Assembly: GCF_022163125.1 (NCBI RefSeq)
Contig: NZ_CP091881.1
Coordinates: forward strand, 992,001 to 1,056,000
Direction: 5' to 3'
Length of the DNA stretch: 64,000 nt
Source of the DNA: Paenibacillus sp. HWE-109
GTDB lineage: Bacteria; Bacillota; Bacilli; Paenibacillales; NBRC-103111
The translations under genes were made by a program, and so were the position numbers. Shown here one piece after another: positions 26,073-35,639 of this stretch. The notes under the pieces are model-generated. The model saw nothing but the letters and a program-made list of their open reading frames with translations. It was not told the origin of the DNA and searched no databases. Each line of letters opens with the position of its first letter. The first letter of the stretch is position 1.

Positions 26073-26730
26073 ATTGGTGGCGCACCATAATTCGGATTTG
26101 TGGGCCCAAACGGCACCGGTTGGCGATTATGGCGATGGAGACCCGGTATGGGCGTTTTGGCCAATGGGCGGCGTATGGCTGACCCAGCATTAATGGGAAC
26201 ATTATGCCTTTAGCGGGGATGAAGAATTTTTGTGGGATGTGGCGCACCCTATCATGAAGGAAGTAGCGTTGTTTTGTTTGGATTGGTTAATTGAAAATAA
26301 GGAAGGTTATTTCATTACTTCGCCTTCGACCTCTCCCGAGCAGAAATTCCTGGTTGGGGATAAGCGTCACGCCGTAAGCGCGGCGACGACCAAGGATCTC
26401 TCATTGATCGGAGAGTTATTCGACAACTGCATCAAGTCGGCGGAACAGCTTAAGATTGATGAAGATTTTGCGAAGACCCTGTTAGAAACGAGGATGTCCA
26501 CCATCGTCACGTTTCCCATCTTGTAGGGGGTTATCCGGGGCGGCTCATTACGGAGCAGTCTGCTCCGGATCTCTTCCGTGCTGCGAAGACATCGCTGGAA
26601 ATAAGAGGAGACGGGGGGGAAGGTCAAGATTACGGAAGATGGCGATGCGGTCACTTATTCTCAGATGGAGGATGGATGTATCGGGTTCCATGTTGAAAGC
26701 GGAAAACGTTACGTCATATCGGCCATTTGA
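26073..26730 (+). pseudogene. Decayed GH95 gene (deleted and interrupted)
   Basis: Three blocks align with the intact GH95 gene at 36643-39012. 26073-26490 matches about 37881-38300, but has TAA where the intact gene has TTA in the codons for QHLWEHYAF. 26491-26615 matches about 38380-38500 after a deletion. 26620-26730 matches about 38905-39010, the C-terminus, after a second deletion. The remaining frame has several stops and no start. It is a broken paralogue and is not expected to give an active enzyme. Confidence 0.85.
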
Positions 26731-26770
26731 AGTTCCACTTCAATCTAAGCAAGGGTGTCCTATACGGGAT

Positions 26771-26794
26771 ACCCTGTTTGCTAATAAACAGGGT
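26771..26794 (+). terminator. Hairpin in the gap before the first sensor kinase gene
   Basis: ACCCTGTTT (26771-26779) and AAACAGGGT (26786-26794) form a perfect 9-bp stem with a 6-base loop, but no T tract follows. The rest of 26731-26953 holds a TATAAT at 26882-26887, a plausible -10 box for the kinase gene, and no gene. Confidence 0.45.
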
Positions 26795-26953
26795 CAGAGC
26801 AGGTCAAGGTAATATTCCCCTTCGGTACAAACCGGAATCGACACCACAATATGCCTTCATAGAACTCTCGCATTATTATGATATAATTGCAGGTGTTCCA
26901 GCGAAGAGGTAGGTTGATTTTTTGCAAATCATCATTGGGCGGGGGGGATACCA

Positions 26954-28753
26954 TTGAAAATTGGAAATATTATAAACGTGAAAAAAAGTATTCAAAGTAA
27001 GATATTTGTAGCTTTCATATTGGCTTTGGTTGTACCGGCCATCATCATAAGCATGAGTTCTTACTATATATCTGTACAAATCCTTAAGAACAAAGTAAGT
27101 TCTTCCTATCTTGAAACTGCCATGTATATTGGAAATAGTATAGAGAAAGATCTATTACAGTTAGAGCAAATGAGCGATTATATTTTTACAAGTTCAAAGA
27201 ACTATGATTATTTGACTGGGAATTACAACAGTATTTCCGAGTCTTATTCCGATTTTAAAAAAATGAATCAAAGTATAGAAAATTATTTTACCTACGTCAA
27301 ACTCTCTCCCTACGTTTCGTACATCGCCATTCTGGGCAATAATGGTTATTTATATTTAAATGGAAATGATTCCATGGGATTTAAAGCAGAAAGTATGAAA
27401 AAGTCTTCTTGGTATAACCAGACTTTACAGTTGAATGGTCAGATTAACTGGATCGGGGCTGAGGAACTTACCACAACTGCAGGATCCAAAAGATCAGTCA
27501 TTTCGTTTTCCCGAGCGATTAAAGATAGCGATTTTAAAAACACGATAGGAGTTGCTTATATTGCCGTCACGAATGATGTTTTTTCGAATTCACTAAAAAA
27601 AGTAAGTACCCATTCAAATAATCAAATTTTTCTGTTGGATAACAACGGCAATATTGTCGTACATCCCGATTCTGAACAGATAAACAAGCATTTTGATGAA
27701 GTAAGTAAATGGGGGGGGACTACAAATGGGAGTTATCTTTCGTCCGAGAAGGGTCAGCAATATCTGGTTGCTTACCAATTTATAAATCAATATGGCTGGT
27801 GGGTCGTAGAAAAGATACCTTTTAGTGAGTTGATAAAGGATAACAGGCAGATTATTGATGCAACTCTATTGGTTTGTTTCATTTCTTTTATTATTTTTGG
27901 CAGTATATTGTACTTTGTATCATCGGCCATTGTTAAACCAATTAAGGGACTTACAAAAATTATGAAAAACGTAAAAAACGGCAATATCGGCTCGAGGGCA
28001 TCTTACACCGGGGAAGATGAAATCGGTATATTGAGTCATAATTTTAACTACATGTTGGATAGGATAAATTTCCTGTTCAATTCCAACATGGAAGAACAAA
28101 ATATGAAAAGAGATGCCGAATATCAAGCGCTTCAAGCGCAAATCAACCCTCATTTTCTATATAACACACTGAATACGATCCGGTGGATGGCCATCATAAA
28201 AAAAGAAGACGGTATTAAAGCAGTAGTTGAATCACTAGGGAGGCTTCTTAAGAATACGACCAGCAAAATGGATCCCTATATTTTAGTGAAGGACGAGCTT
28301 AGTAATCTTAAGGATTATGTTTTTATTCAAAAGTTAAGGTATAAAGATAAGTTTGATATCATCTACGATATTAAGGAAGAATGTCTGGCATGCAAATGTA
28401 TTAAATTCATTCTACAACCAATCGTCGAAAATGCGATTTTTCACGGTATTGAACCGAAGGAAGGAAGGGGAACCATTTGGCTCCACGCTGAAATCCATGA
28501 AAATTTGCTCATTTTTCTAATAAAAGACGATGGCGTCGGAATACCCACACAGAAAATTAGCCATCTGCTGTCAGGAAAGGCCGAGGATCGGAAGAAATTT
28601 AACGGAATAGGTGTAAAAAATATTAATGACCGGATTAAAATGGAATATGGTGAGCATTATGGGATTCAAATTGAAAGCAAGGAGAATGAGTACACATCTT
28701 ATAAAGTCATTCTGCCTTCGATAACTGCAAGTGATGAAGCAACAAAAAGTTGA
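26954..28753 (+). CDS. YesM-type sensor histidine kinase
   Basis: The 599-residue product starts with TTG 26954 behind a run of G that serves as ribosome site (26940-26947). It has a membrane helix (about 14-36), an outside dCache-like sensor (40-290), a second membrane helix (296-318), HAMP (318-370), a His_kinase domain with phospho-acceptor His400 (QINPHFLYNTLNTI) and a HATPase_c domain (KDDGVGIPT, GIGVKNINDRI). Such kinases sense extracellular oligosaccharides or a ligand-loaded binding protein and phosphorylate the neighbouring YesN-type regulator, which lies 18 bases downstream. Target genes are probably the ABC transporter and glycosidases that follow. Confidence 0.9.
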   Translation: MKIGNIINVKKSIQSKIFVAFILALVVPAIIISMSSYYISVQILKNKVSSSYLETAMYIGNSIEKDLLQLEQMSDYIFTSSKNYDYLTGNYNSISESYSDFKKMNQSIENYFTYVKLSPYVSYIAILGNNGYLYLNGNDSMGFKAESMKKSSWYNQTLQLNGQINWIGAEELTTTAGSKRSVISFSRAIKDSDFKNTIGVAYIAVTNDVFSNSLKKVSTHSNNQIFLLDNNGNIVVHPDSEQINKHFDEVSKWGGTTNGSYLSSEKGQQYLVAYQFINQYGWWVVEKIPFSELIKDNRQIIDATLLVCFISFIIFGSILYFVSSAIVKPIKGLTKIMKNVKNGNIGSRASYTGEDEIGILSHNFNYMLDRINFLFNSNMEEQNMKRDAEYQALQAQINPHFLYNTLNTIRWMAIIKKEDGIKAVVESLGRLLKNTTSKMDPYILVKDELSNLKDYVFIQKLRYKDKFDIIYDIKEECLACKCIKFILQPIVENAIFHGIEPKEGRGTIWLHAEIHENLLIFLIKDDGVGIPTQKISHLLSGKAEDRKKFNGIGVKNINDRIKMEYGEHYGIQIESKENEYTSYKVILPSITASDEATKS

Positions 28754-28771
28754 AAGGGGTATTGGATCTTA

Positions 28772-30376
28772 TTGTATAAAGTACTTATTGTTGACGATGA
28801 GGTTTTGGCAAGAGTGGGAATAAAATCTTTTGTTCAATGGGAAGAAGCCGGATTTGAAATTGTTGGAGAGGCTGAGAATGGGAAAAAGGCATTTGCCATG
28901 ATTAAAGATTTAAAGCCCGATGTCGTAATTACCGATATTCATATGCCTGTTATGAATGGTATCGATTTGATTAAAACTGTAAAAGAGGAAAAAATTCCTG
29001 TCAACTTTATAGTTTTAAGCTCCTACAATGATTTTGAATATGTGAAAGAAGCAATGAAACTTGGGGCTGATGATTATATCTTAAAGCTTGAAATGGAGCC
29101 AGAATCTTTAAATGAGCTTTTAAATACATTGAAGGAAAAGATAGAAGCGGAACATACAAGGAAATCGGAAGAAGATATACACGTAAAGCATACGAAGGAG
29201 AATATATCGACAATTAAAGAAAAGCTGTTTAAGGACATGGTATTCGGGAATAAATATAGAAATGAAGAGTTTAAAGAAAGATTAAAAGCAATCCAGATGG
29301 AGTTGCCACAAAAAAATTTATTTTGCATCGTTCTGCATTTGGATAACAAAGGGCGCTTCAATAAGCGAGATGTAAAGGATGGTTACCTTTTAGATTTTGC
29401 TATATTGAATATTATTAATGAGATTTTGTCAGATTTTCGCTATGGAAATGTATTTTGCTCCCAACCGGAAGAATATGTCATTATATTCTCTGAAGGAAAA
29501 GAAGAGAATCGCGATCGCATGAATGAGAAGCTGGCACAGATGGAGCGATTAATAAAACGATATTTGAAGGAATACCTAAATATAAACGTATCTATCGGAA
29601 TCAGCGATGTATTTCAAGAATATGTCAAATTACAAGTCGCTTATCAACAGGCTTTGTACGCAGTAAATCAAAATTTCAATTTCCAGATAGGCAGTGCAAT
29701 TCGGTATACGGAAATTGTTCCCCGATCGGTAGCCACTGACCTCTCGATTAAAATTGATTTCAAGGATTTAGAAAGACAGCTTGAAGCAGCCGATGTTGAA
29801 GGTATCCAAAATTGTTTCGATATAATTATAAATAGTTTTCTGGGGGCGGCAGCAAGTCTTACAAGGGAATATTTAAGAGCAACATGCGCCGCACTGGTCC
29901 TTATTATCAATTCTTATCTGGATGAAAGTGGTGTGGAGAAAGGGGAATTATGGCAAGCAGATCCCTACAAGCAACTTGAGGAACTAAAAACTCAAAAAGA
30001 TTTTATATCTTGGATAGAAAAATTGAAAAATACACTATTAGAAGTTTTTAAGCAAACAGATGAATCGAAGAGGATGATTGTAAAAGCGAAGCAGTTTATT
30101 ATCAAATATTATATGGAAGATATATCATTAGATTCTGTTGCCGAGCATATCAGTATCTCTCCCAATTATTTAAGTACAGTTTTTAAAAAGGAAACAGGAC
30201 ATAACTTTATTGATTACTTGACGAATGCTCGCATTGAAGCTGCAAAAAAGCTCCTTAAAGAACAAAAATATAAAATATATGAAATATCAAAGATGGTCGG
30301 ATATGAGAATGAACACTACTTTAGTAGAGTATTTAAAAAGATTACCGGTATGTCTCCAATAAAGTTTAAGTTATAA
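28772..30376 (+). CDS. YesN-type response regulator (receiver plus AraC HTH)
   Basis: The 534-residue product starts at TTG 28772: an earlier TTG runs into a stop, and GAAAGGGG lies upstream. It has a receiver domain (1-120) with phospho-acceptor Asp55 (VVITDIHMPVMNG), a long middle region, and a C-terminal AraC-type double helix-turn-helix (about 435-534; DISLDSVAEHISISPNYLSTVFKKETG and KIYEISKMVGYENEHYFSRVFKK motifs, shown here in parts). It is the partner of the upstream YesM-type kinase. A strong terminator follows, so the pair forms its own transcription unit and acts on the transporter genes that start at 30579. Confidence 0.9.
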   Translation: MYKVLIVDDEVLARVGIKSFVQWEEAGFEIVGEAENGKKAFAMIKDLKPDVVITDIHMPVMNGIDLIKTVKEEKIPVNFIVLSSYNDFEYVKEAMKLGADDYILKLEMEPESLNELLNTLKEKIEAEHTRKSEEDIHVKHTKENISTIKEKLFKDMVFGNKYRNEEFKERLKAIQMELPQKNLFCIVLHLDNKGRFNKRDVKDGYLLDFAILNIINEILSDFRYGNVFCSQPEEYVIIFSEGKEENRDRMNEKLAQMERLIKRYLKEYLNINVSIGISDVFQEYVKLQVAYQQALYAVNQNFNFQIGSAIRYTEIVPRSVATDLSIKIDFKDLERQLEAADVEGIQNCFDIIINSFLGAAASLTREYLRATCAALVLIINSYLDESGVEKGELWQADPYKQLEELKTQKDFISWIEKLKNTLLEVFKQTDESKRMIVKAKQFIIKYYMEDISLDSVAEHISISPNYLSTVFKKETGHNFIDYLTNARIEAAKKLLKEQKYKIYEISKMVGYENEHYFSRVFKKITGMSPIKFKL

Positions 30377-30387
30377 AATAAAATCGT

Positions 30388-30428
30388 AAAAAAGTTCACT
30401 TTATCATAAAAAAGTGAACTTTTTTTTA
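30388..30428 (+). terminator. Rho-independent terminator
   Basis: An A-rich arm with AAGTTCACTTT (30392-30402) pairs with AAAGTGAACTT (30411-30421), followed by a run of eight T. It ends the kinase/regulator transcript. Confidence 0.85.
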
Positions 30429-30578
30429 TAAGTCCGAAGCAGGATCAGGGACTGTATTAAGATGTTGAAGAATCTGGCGAAAATAGTGCAAGATGTCGAA
30501 AGTAATTGCATTAAGGACAAGTGTAGAGTGTTCTATAATGAACTTGTAAGCCAATTAAATCACTTGGGGGAAAGCAAT

Positions 30579-31952
30579 GTGAAGAAGTCAATAAGAACGA
30601 TATCATTAACTCTGGTTAGTATCATGATGGCAAGCATGATTACTGCATGTGGCAGCAATTCAAATTCACCAAGCTCAACAAGTTCAAATAGTGCGACAGC
30701 GTCCCCTGGTTCCGACGCGACTAAGAAAGCTCCCGCTAAAATCACCATGTTTTTGGATGCGGCAAAAGCTAAGAATCCTACTTATACGGACTTGGTCTCA
30801 GAATACAATGCGCTTGGTGGAGATCAGGTTGAAGTGAATGTATTGCCAGGTGATGGCGTGGCGGCAATGCAGAAAATGGATATCTTGATGTCGTCAGGCG
30901 ATACTACAGATGTAGTCGTGCTTGATAACCCGCTGATCCAAAAAAAATATGCTGCTGCAGGTTATCTTGCGCCTATAAACGATTTGGCTAAAACCGCCAA
31001 TGTCGATTTGGAGAAAACATTTGGTCAGTATCTTGCGAAAGAGGATGACGGTAAATCTTACTATTTAAGAACAGATGTCGGCCAATGGTATGTATTTTAC
31101 AATAAACAACTATTTGATGATGCGAAGGTTCCGTATCCTTCTGGAAAATGGACTTGGAGCCAATATATCGAAACTGCAAAAAAACTGACAAACACTCAAA
31201 AGGGCATCTATGGTTCCCTTATGCTGGACTATGACAATTATTTAAATTTTACGGCAAGACAGAAGAATGTACCGGCTTATAAGAAAGATGGAACGTCAAA
31301 TTATGATGACCCGGCCTACAAGGATGCTTTGAAATTCTTTGGGGATTTAGGTAATGTCCAAAAAATTCAACCCAGTTGGCTGGAGTTTAAAACGCAAAAG
31401 GTTGCATGGGATGCATTTATGTCCGGAAAGTATGGCATGCATCTGATTGGTGGTTGGTACATGGGATTATTAACCGATAAGAAGTCTTATCCGATCACAT
31501 GGAAATGGGGCATTACGCAAGTGCCTGTACCGGATTCCGGCGATGGAGATCGGACATTAGTTGCAGGCGGTGCATTCGGAGTTAACAGTAAGTCGAAAAA
31601 TAAAGATGCCTCGTTTAAATTCGTCAACTACTTGGCGCAAAACGCATACAAGAAAGGCAAGGGGATTCCTCCGCTGCAAAGCATTACTGATGCTGATAAA
31701 ACAGCAGTGCTTAAAGGGATTGCGGATGCCTCGGATGGAAGTGTCACAGTTGATGATCTGCGCAAAGTTATCTTTGATAGCGGCTTGGGAGTTGCAGATG
31801 AAAAGATTTCCGGACCGGGAGCGTCTATAATTAGCCAAACGATTCTCCAAGAAGGCGAACTTTATATGGTTGGACAAAAGTCACTGGATGATGCGATTGG
31901 AGCTATCAAGAAAAAATCGGATGAAGCAATAAAAGCGGATGCCAAAAAATAA
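30579..31952 (+). CDS. Sugar ABC transporter substrate-binding lipoprotein (CUT1)
   Basis: Start GTG 30579 is chosen because GGGGG at 30566-30570 is well placed and the product then begins with a proper lipoprotein signal, KKSIRTISLTLVSIMMASM followed by ITAC; a longer in-frame start at 30462 would bury it. The 457-residue product has the lipobox Cys followed by a Ser/Asn/Thr linker and the SBP family 1 fold (VVVLDNPLIQKKYAAAGYL, YFLRT-like DVGQWYVFYNKQLFDD, FMSGKYGMHLIGGWY). It should bind oligosaccharides outside and deliver them to the two permeases encoded next. The sugar is not determined; the context suggests arabinoxylan-type oligosaccharides. Confidence 0.88.
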   Translation: MKKSIRTISLTLVSIMMASMITACGSNSNSPSSTSSNSATASPGSDATKKAPAKITMFLDAAKAKNPTYTDLVSEYNALGGDQVEVNVLPGDGVAAMQKMDILMSSGDTTDVVVLDNPLIQKKYAAAGYLAPINDLAKTANVDLEKTFGQYLAKEDDGKSYYLRTDVGQWYVFYNKQLFDDAKVPYPSGKWTWSQYIETAKKLTNTQKGIYGSLMLDYDNYLNFTARQKNVPAYKKDGTSNYDDPAYKDALKFFGDLGNVQKIQPSWLEFKTQKVAWDAFMSGKYGMHLIGGWYMGLLTDKKSYPITWKWGITQVPVPDSGDGDRTLVAGGAFGVNSKSKNKDASFKFVNYLAQNAYKKGKGIPPLQSITDADKTAVLKGIADASDGSVTVDDLRKVIFDSGLGVADEKISGPGASIISQTILQEGELYMVGQKSLDDAIGAIKKKSDEAIKADAKK

Positions 31953-31985
31953 GTTCCAATAACATGCACGTTAAAAATGAAATAC

Positions 31986-32029
31986 TTCTAATAAGATAAG
32001 ACTCTGAACAGAGTCTTATCTTATTAGAA
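31986..32029 (+). promoter_or_regulatory. Perfect 20-bp hairpin between binding-protein and permease genes
   Basis: The arms 31986-32005 and 32010-32029 are perfectly complementary with a GAAC loop; the core is AATAAGATAAGACTCT. It stands 20 bases before the first permease gene and lacks a T tract. It probably stabilises the upstream binding-protein mRNA or partly stops transcription so that binding protein is made in excess, as in other sugar transport operons. Confidence 0.7.
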
Positions 32030-32048
32030 CAAATAGTGAGGTCCAGCG

Positions 32049-32945
32049 ATGAAAAATGTATATGTATCTTTAAGGAAGTCTGAAAATTATTATGCCATCT
32101 TGTTTTTAGCGCCATTCTTGGTAGGATTTATTCTATTTAATCTCATCCCCATTCTATTTTCGGTAATCCTTAGTTTTGTGGATTATAACAAGCTTGGACC
32201 TTTGAATATGGATTTTGTTGGATGGAAAAACTATGTAAACATATTTTCTGACGATCAAGCTATAAACGGCTACCTGAAAAGTCTTATGTTTACCTTAGGG
32301 TACGTGCCGGCAATGATCATTTTGTCTCTACTGACAGCTATTCTAATTAACAAGAGCTTCCACCTAAGGACTCTAATAAGAACGATGATTTTTATGCCGT
32401 ATGTAGCGAATGTTACTGCAGTTGCTATGGTTTGGTCATTGTTATTCGATCCGTTCAAAGGACCAGTCAATCAATTGTTAAAGCTCATAGGCGTATCAAA
32501 CCCTCCGCTTTGGTTTGGGGGAGTGAATACTTCCTTGCTCTCCATCGTTATCGTGAATGTATGGATTAACCTGGCGTTCCAGACCATTGTCTTTTTGGCA
32601 GCATTGCAGGGGGTTCCCAAGGATCTTTATGAATCTTCCTCTATTGATGGGGCAGGAACGTGGAGAAAATTTATCAACATTACAATTCCATCCATATCCC
32701 CTGTAACTTTTTTCTTAATCGTTACAAGTGTGATAGGGTCATTCCAGAATTATTCCATCGTCAAGTTGCTTACAAATGGGGGGCCAGGTACATCCTCAAG
32801 AGTAGTATCGTTAAATATTTATGAAGAAGCTTTTAACTTCAATAAATACAGCTATGCTTCTGCACAAGCGATGTTATTATTTGCCTTTATTCTCATTATT
32901 ACTCTAATACAATGGATGTGGCAGAAAAAATGGGTTCAAGATTAA
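32049..32945 (+). CDS. Sugar ABC transporter permease (MalF-type)
   Basis: The 298-residue product has six membrane segments and the inner-membrane permease signature that contacts the ATPase (DLYESSSIDGAGTWRKFINITIPSISP, the EAA loop, here in part). It matches the CUT1 subfamily. It overlaps the next permease gene by 34 bases, so the two are translated together. No ATPase gene is nearby; Firmicute CUT1 importers usually share an MsmX-type ATPase. Confidence 0.9.
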   Translation: MKNVYVSLRKSENYYAILFLAPFLVGFILFNLIPILFSVILSFVDYNKLGPLNMDFVGWKNYVNIFSDDQAINGYLKSLMFTLGYVPAMIILSLLTAILINKSFHLRTLIRTMIFMPYVANVTAVAMVWSLLFDPFKGPVNQLLKLIGVSNPPLWFGGVNTSLLSIVIVNVWINLAFQTIVFLAALQGVPKDLYESSSIDGAGTWRKFINITIPSISPVTFFLIVTSVIGSFQNYSIVKLLTNGGPGTSSRVVSLNIYEEAFNFNKYSYASAQAMLLFAFILIITLIQWMWQKKWVQD

Positions 32946-33781
32946 TTTCAAAAGATACATGGGAAACATATAGAAAGTTGCTATTTTCATTCATTATGCT
33001 GCTCGTTGGACTACTCATGATTATTCCGTTTATCCTCATGATTTCGGCATCATTTAAAACGTCGGGCATGGTATTTGAAAGCCCGCTCTCTACAATTATT
33101 CCTAAAACCATTGTTTGGGACAATTATTTGAGCATTTTTCAAGATAAGTATTACTTTGGTTGGTACTTTAATAGTATTCGAGTAGTATTTCTGACGATTA
33201 TTCTCAGGGGAATTTTCGTAACGATGGCAGCCTATGCATTTGCGAAAATTGAATTCAGGTTTAAAGATGTATTATTTCTGATACTTCTAGCTACAATGAT
33301 GATCACCCCGGATACTACTGTCGTATCACGTTTCCTTATATATAAGAGTATACACCTTAACAATACTTTTTGGGCACTCGTACTACCAGCTGCATTTGAT
33401 GTTTATTTTATCTTCATGCTTAGACAATTTATGACGGGTATTCCCAAGGAATTATCTGAAGCGGCTATTGTTGATGGATGCGGTCATTTCAAGATTTATT
33501 ATCGGATTATGCTGCCGCTTATCAAGCCGCCTCTTGTAACGATGATCCTGTTCACCTTCATTTGGTTATGGAATGATTATGCAAACCCATATATTTTCTT
33601 AAACAATATTAAAAGCCAAACTTTAACTGTCGGATTAACAACTTTCCAGGGACTTGGCGGAGCAAACTATGCGTTGCAAATGGCTGGTGCTACTTTGGCC
33701 ATCATACCCACCGTGCTTGTATTTACCTTTTTCCAAAGATATTTTGTTGAAGGAATTGCTTCAACTGGTATAAAAGGTTAG
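32912..33781 (+). CDS. Sugar ABC transporter permease (MalG-type)
   Basis: The 289-residue product has six membrane helices, the EAA loop motif ELSEAAIVDGCGHFKIYYRI and the MalG-type C-terminus FVEGIASTGIKG. ATG 32912 gives an overlap with the upstream permease; an in-frame ATG at 32930 is an alternative, and neither has a strong ribosome site, which fits translational coupling. Together with the upstream permease it forms the membrane channel of the importer. Confidence 0.9.
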   Translation: MDVAEKMGSRLISKDTWETYRKLLFSFIMLLVGLLMIIPFILMISASFKTSGMVFESPLSTIIPKTIVWDNYLSIFQDKYYFGWYFNSIRVVFLTIILRGIFVTMAAYAFAKIEFRFKDVLFLILLATMMITPDTTVVSRFLIYKSIHLNNTFWALVLPAAFDVYFIFMLRQFMTGIPKELSEAAIVDGCGHFKIYYRIMLPLIKPPLVTMILFTFIWLWNDYANPYIFLNNIKSQTLTVGLTTFQGLGGANYALQMAGATLAIIPTVLVFTFFQRYFVEGIASTGIKG

Positions 33782-33865
33782 TTGCATATTTTTCATAAGG
33801 TAGGATATGATCGAGTTGTGCGGAAGCATGACTCGATACCGATATATCTATTATAAAATCTAGAA

Positions 33866-33890
33866 AGGGTTGTCTTTAATAGATAACCCT
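33866..33890 (+). terminator. Hairpin after the transporter genes
   Basis: AGGGTTGTCT (33866-33875) pairs with AGATAACCCT (33881-33890) with one G-U pair, followed by a short T stretch. It probably ends or attenuates the transporter transcript. The rest of the 252-base gap to the GH43 gene has no gene. Confidence 0.6.
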
Positions 33891-34033
33891 ATTTGGATTG
33901 TTATGGCTAGAAATAAATTCCTTCTGTTGTATTTTTTTTATGCAACTTGTCCAATTAGGTGTTGGACCATTCCGCTGTAGATTAAAATGGACTTTAGTTT
34001 TTCTAATCTGGGAATTGAAAGGATGACTCTGTA

Positions 34034-35593
34034 ATGGAAGATATCTACAATCTGTTATCGAAGAAGGGAGCTTGGGGAGATCAGGGGGACGGCACCTATG
34101 TCAATCCTGTCTTGCCAGGAGATTATAGCGATCCGGATGTCATTCGAGTTGGAGATGATTATTACGGTATCTCCTCTACGTTGCATTGCTCTCCAGGGAT
34201 GGCGGTACTTCATTCCAAAGATCTTGTGAATTGGAGAATGATCGGGCATGTTGTGGATGATTTGACAAGCATCGGCCCGGAATACAATTACGATCGAATG
34301 AACCGTTATGGCAGAGGAGTCTGGGCGGGCGCCATCCGATTCCACAAGGATAAATATTGGGTGTACTTTTTCACGCCAGATGAGGGATTGTTTATGAGTA
34401 CGGCTTCCGATCCGGCTGGACCTTGGGAGCCGCTTCATCAAGTCTGGGCAGTTAGCGGCTGGGACGACTGCTGTCCGTTTTGGGACGATGACGGACAAGG
34501 CTACTTCGTTGCCACTAATTTTGCAGATAACTATAATATCCATTTATTTAAACTAAGCGATGACGGCAAAGAACTATTGCATGACAGCGATACGATTATT
34601 CATCAGTACAAAGGGAGCGAAGCCAATAAGCTCTACAAAATTGACGGAACCTACTATTTCTTCCATAGCGAGGTTCGCTGGAAGGAAGGCATTGAAGTTA
34701 GAGTCGTTATGATGTTAAGGTCTGAACATATTTATGGGCCCTATGAAGAAAAAGAGCTTATCCATACGCACGGCATGGAAATAGACCGAGAGCCGAATCA
34801 AGGTGGACTTGTCCAGACCGTTGCTGGGGAATGGTACTTCATTTCTCATCAAGGAACAGGCGGGTATTACGAGGGGAGAACGCTTCACTTGTTGCCCGTA
34901 ACGTGGGTTGACGGATGGCCGATCATTGGAGACGATACGGATGGCGACGGAATCGGGGAGATGGTATGGGGAGGCAGGAAGCCCATAAACGGACATCCCG
35001 TAACGGTACTCTCGACGAATGACGATTTTGACCGAGCGGTGCTTGAGCCCTATTGGGAATGGAACCATCAGCCGCAAGCTGACAAATGGTCGTTAACCGA
35101 ACGGCCCGGATACTTGCGTCTATACGCATGCCAACCCATGGATAAGGATAATTTTTTTACCGTAAGCAACGTTATTACACAAAGAGCATTTCGAACCGTT
35201 CACAATGCGGCAACTGTTAAAATAGAGATCAGCGGTATGGCAGATGGACAAGAAGCCGGGCTTTGCCATTTTGCCCAAACTTATTGCACGATTGGTGTAC
35301 AACAACAGAATGGGACAAGGGTTCTGAAGTTTAACCACGCGGGAACGATTGAATGGGGCGGGCAATTAACAGGTAACACCCTGTGGTTAAGATCTGTGTG
35401 GAACATAGACGGAATAAACCGGTTCGAATACAGCGTCGATGGGGACCAATTCACGAGCTTTGGGGACGCTTATCAGCTGGGGTGGGGTCATTACAGGGGA
35501 GACCGGATCGGGTTGTACAGCTATAACTGCGAGAGTGAACAGGGTTATATCGATGTGGACCAATTTATTCATGAGGCTGCAGGAGCAAGGTAA
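34034..35593 (+). CDS. Intracellular GH43 arabinofuranosidase/xylosidase
   Basis: The 519-residue product has no signal peptide. It has a GH43 five-bladed propeller (about 20-310) with probable general base Asp33 (DYSDPDVIRV), the region CCPFWDDDGQGYFVATN and KGSEANKLYKIDG for the other acids, and a C-terminal concanavalin-like sandwich (about 335-515; YWEWNHQPQADKWSLTERPGYLRL). The same two-part plan is found in the extracellular GH43 units at 8586 and 13397. It would trim imported xylo- or arabino-oligosaccharides in the cytoplasm. A GAAAGGATG ribosome region precedes ATG 34034. It begins a run of three glycosidase genes behind the transporter. Confidence 0.88.
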   Translation: MEDIYNLLSKKGAWGDQGDGTYVNPVLPGDYSDPDVIRVGDDYYGISSTLHCSPGMAVLHSKDLVNWRMIGHVVDDLTSIGPEYNYDRMNRYGRGVWAGAIRFHKDKYWVYFFTPDEGLFMSTASDPAGPWEPLHQVWAVSGWDDCCPFWDDDGQGYFVATNFADNYNIHLFKLSDDGKELLHDSDTIIHQYKGSEANKLYKIDGTYYFFHSEVRWKEGIEVRVVMMLRSEHIYGPYEEKELIHTHGMEIDREPNQGGLVQTVAGEWYFISHQGTGGYYEGRTLHLLPVTWVDGWPIIGDDTDGDGIGEMVWGGRKPINGHPVTVLSTNDDFDRAVLEPYWEWNHQPQADKWSLTERPGYLRLYACQPMDKDNFFTVSNVITQRAFRTVHNAATVKIEISGMADGQEAGLCHFAQTYCTIGVQQQNGTRVLKFNHAGTIEWGGQLTGNTLWLRSVWNIDGINRFEYSVDGDQFTSFGDAYQLGWGHYRGDRIGLYSYNCESEQGYIDVDQFIHEAAGAR

Positions 35594-35639
35594 GCGAATA
35601 AGAAGTTCGAACATACTTTATATGGGGAGTGGAGAATGA

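Noticed and set aside
26727..26912. Open frame of 61 codons after the GH95 remnant
   Set aside because: It has no ribosome site, overlaps the end of the pseudogene and a hairpin, and shows no protein-like motif.
25611..26953. Decayed region as a possible insertion-sequence scar
   Set aside because: No transposase fragment, terminal inverted repeats or target duplication were seen; the pieces match sugar-utilisation genes instead.
30462..30578. Upstream in-frame start for the first binding-protein gene
   Set aside because: It would add 39 charged residues before the lipoprotein signal and has no ribosome site; GTG 30579 has both.
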